A stretch of 64,000 nt of DNA from Pelobates cultripes (taxonomy: Eukaryota > Chordata > Amphibia > Anura > Pelobatidae): assembly GCA_933207985.1 (NCBI GenBank), contig OW240914.1, positions 134,881,672 through 134,945,671 on the forward strand, written 5' to 3'. The notes under the pieces were generated by a model that made no database searches, was not told the DNA's origin, and saw only the letters and a program-made list of their open reading frames with translations. Of the stretch, positions 63,905 to 64,000 are shown piece after piece. Position 1 is the stretch's first letter; the number at the start of each line of letters is the position of its first letter. Position numbers and translations under genes: made by a program.

Positions 63905-64000
63905 TTAGGAGCCATTTATTTTATACAGATTTTTTATTTTCACAAGAGAAAAAAGAAAAATACATACTGTATGTATTATGAATAAGCAAGACAAAGCTGG

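Overview
The window is vertebrate nuclear DNA, most likely from a frog (anuran amphibian). The evidence is the mix of repeats: Rex1, L1-like, Penelope-like (PLE) and DIRS/Ngaro-like retroelements, TTAA-flanked and hAT-type MITEs, a Tc1-like transposon and two endogenous retroviruses (ERVs). There is also one unmistakable vertebrate gene, polr3d, with consensus splice sites. Species cannot be read from the sequence. Almost all of the window is layered mobile DNA. There are two 100-base N gaps, at 19957-20056 and 31588-31687.

Layout. 1-9 kb: a non-autonomous hAT element with 8-bp target duplications, a 5'-truncated LINE that carries transduced 3' flank, a degenerate tyrosine-recombinase plus SGNH-hydrolase element, a TTAA MITE, a degenerate tandem array and a Tc1-like transposon fossil. 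9163-15446: a full-length, nearly intact L1-like retrotransposon. It sits inside the left arm of an inverted duplication (9080-17252 against 29726-31587), and the right arm preserves the empty target site. 17-20 kb: TG/CA-rich minisatellites. 20057-27855: ERV1, minus strand, gammaretrovirus-like, with gag, pro, pol, an env stub cut by the gap, a tRNA-Gly primer-binding site and a single LTR.

28-35 kb: MITEs, a 31-bp minisatellite with nine units, a CpG-rich patch next to a 34-bp hairpin, and a probable solo LTR. 35417-48716: a Penelope-like element, minus strand, flanked by direct repeats that carry hammerhead-ribozyme motifs. It was split by ERV2 (36558-45609), which has two LTRs, a 4-bp ATGG target duplication, deleted pol parts and a long env. 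48735-50275: a truncated Rex1 LINE. 50.5-56.3 kb: an old minus-strand L1 broken by later insertions, one of which contains a hammerhead-bearing PLE-type fragment.

58235-59241 holds the last two coding exons of polr3d (RNA polymerase III subunit RPC4) on the minus strand, the only host gene I can name. 59366-60760 is a LINE insertion in the polr3d upstream intron, with a 975-bp TA-flanked MITE nested inside it. The rest, to 64000, is intron or intergenic DNA with small hAT-type MITEs. The elements do not act together as a pathway. Their relationship is chronological: target duplications and interruptions give the order of insertion.
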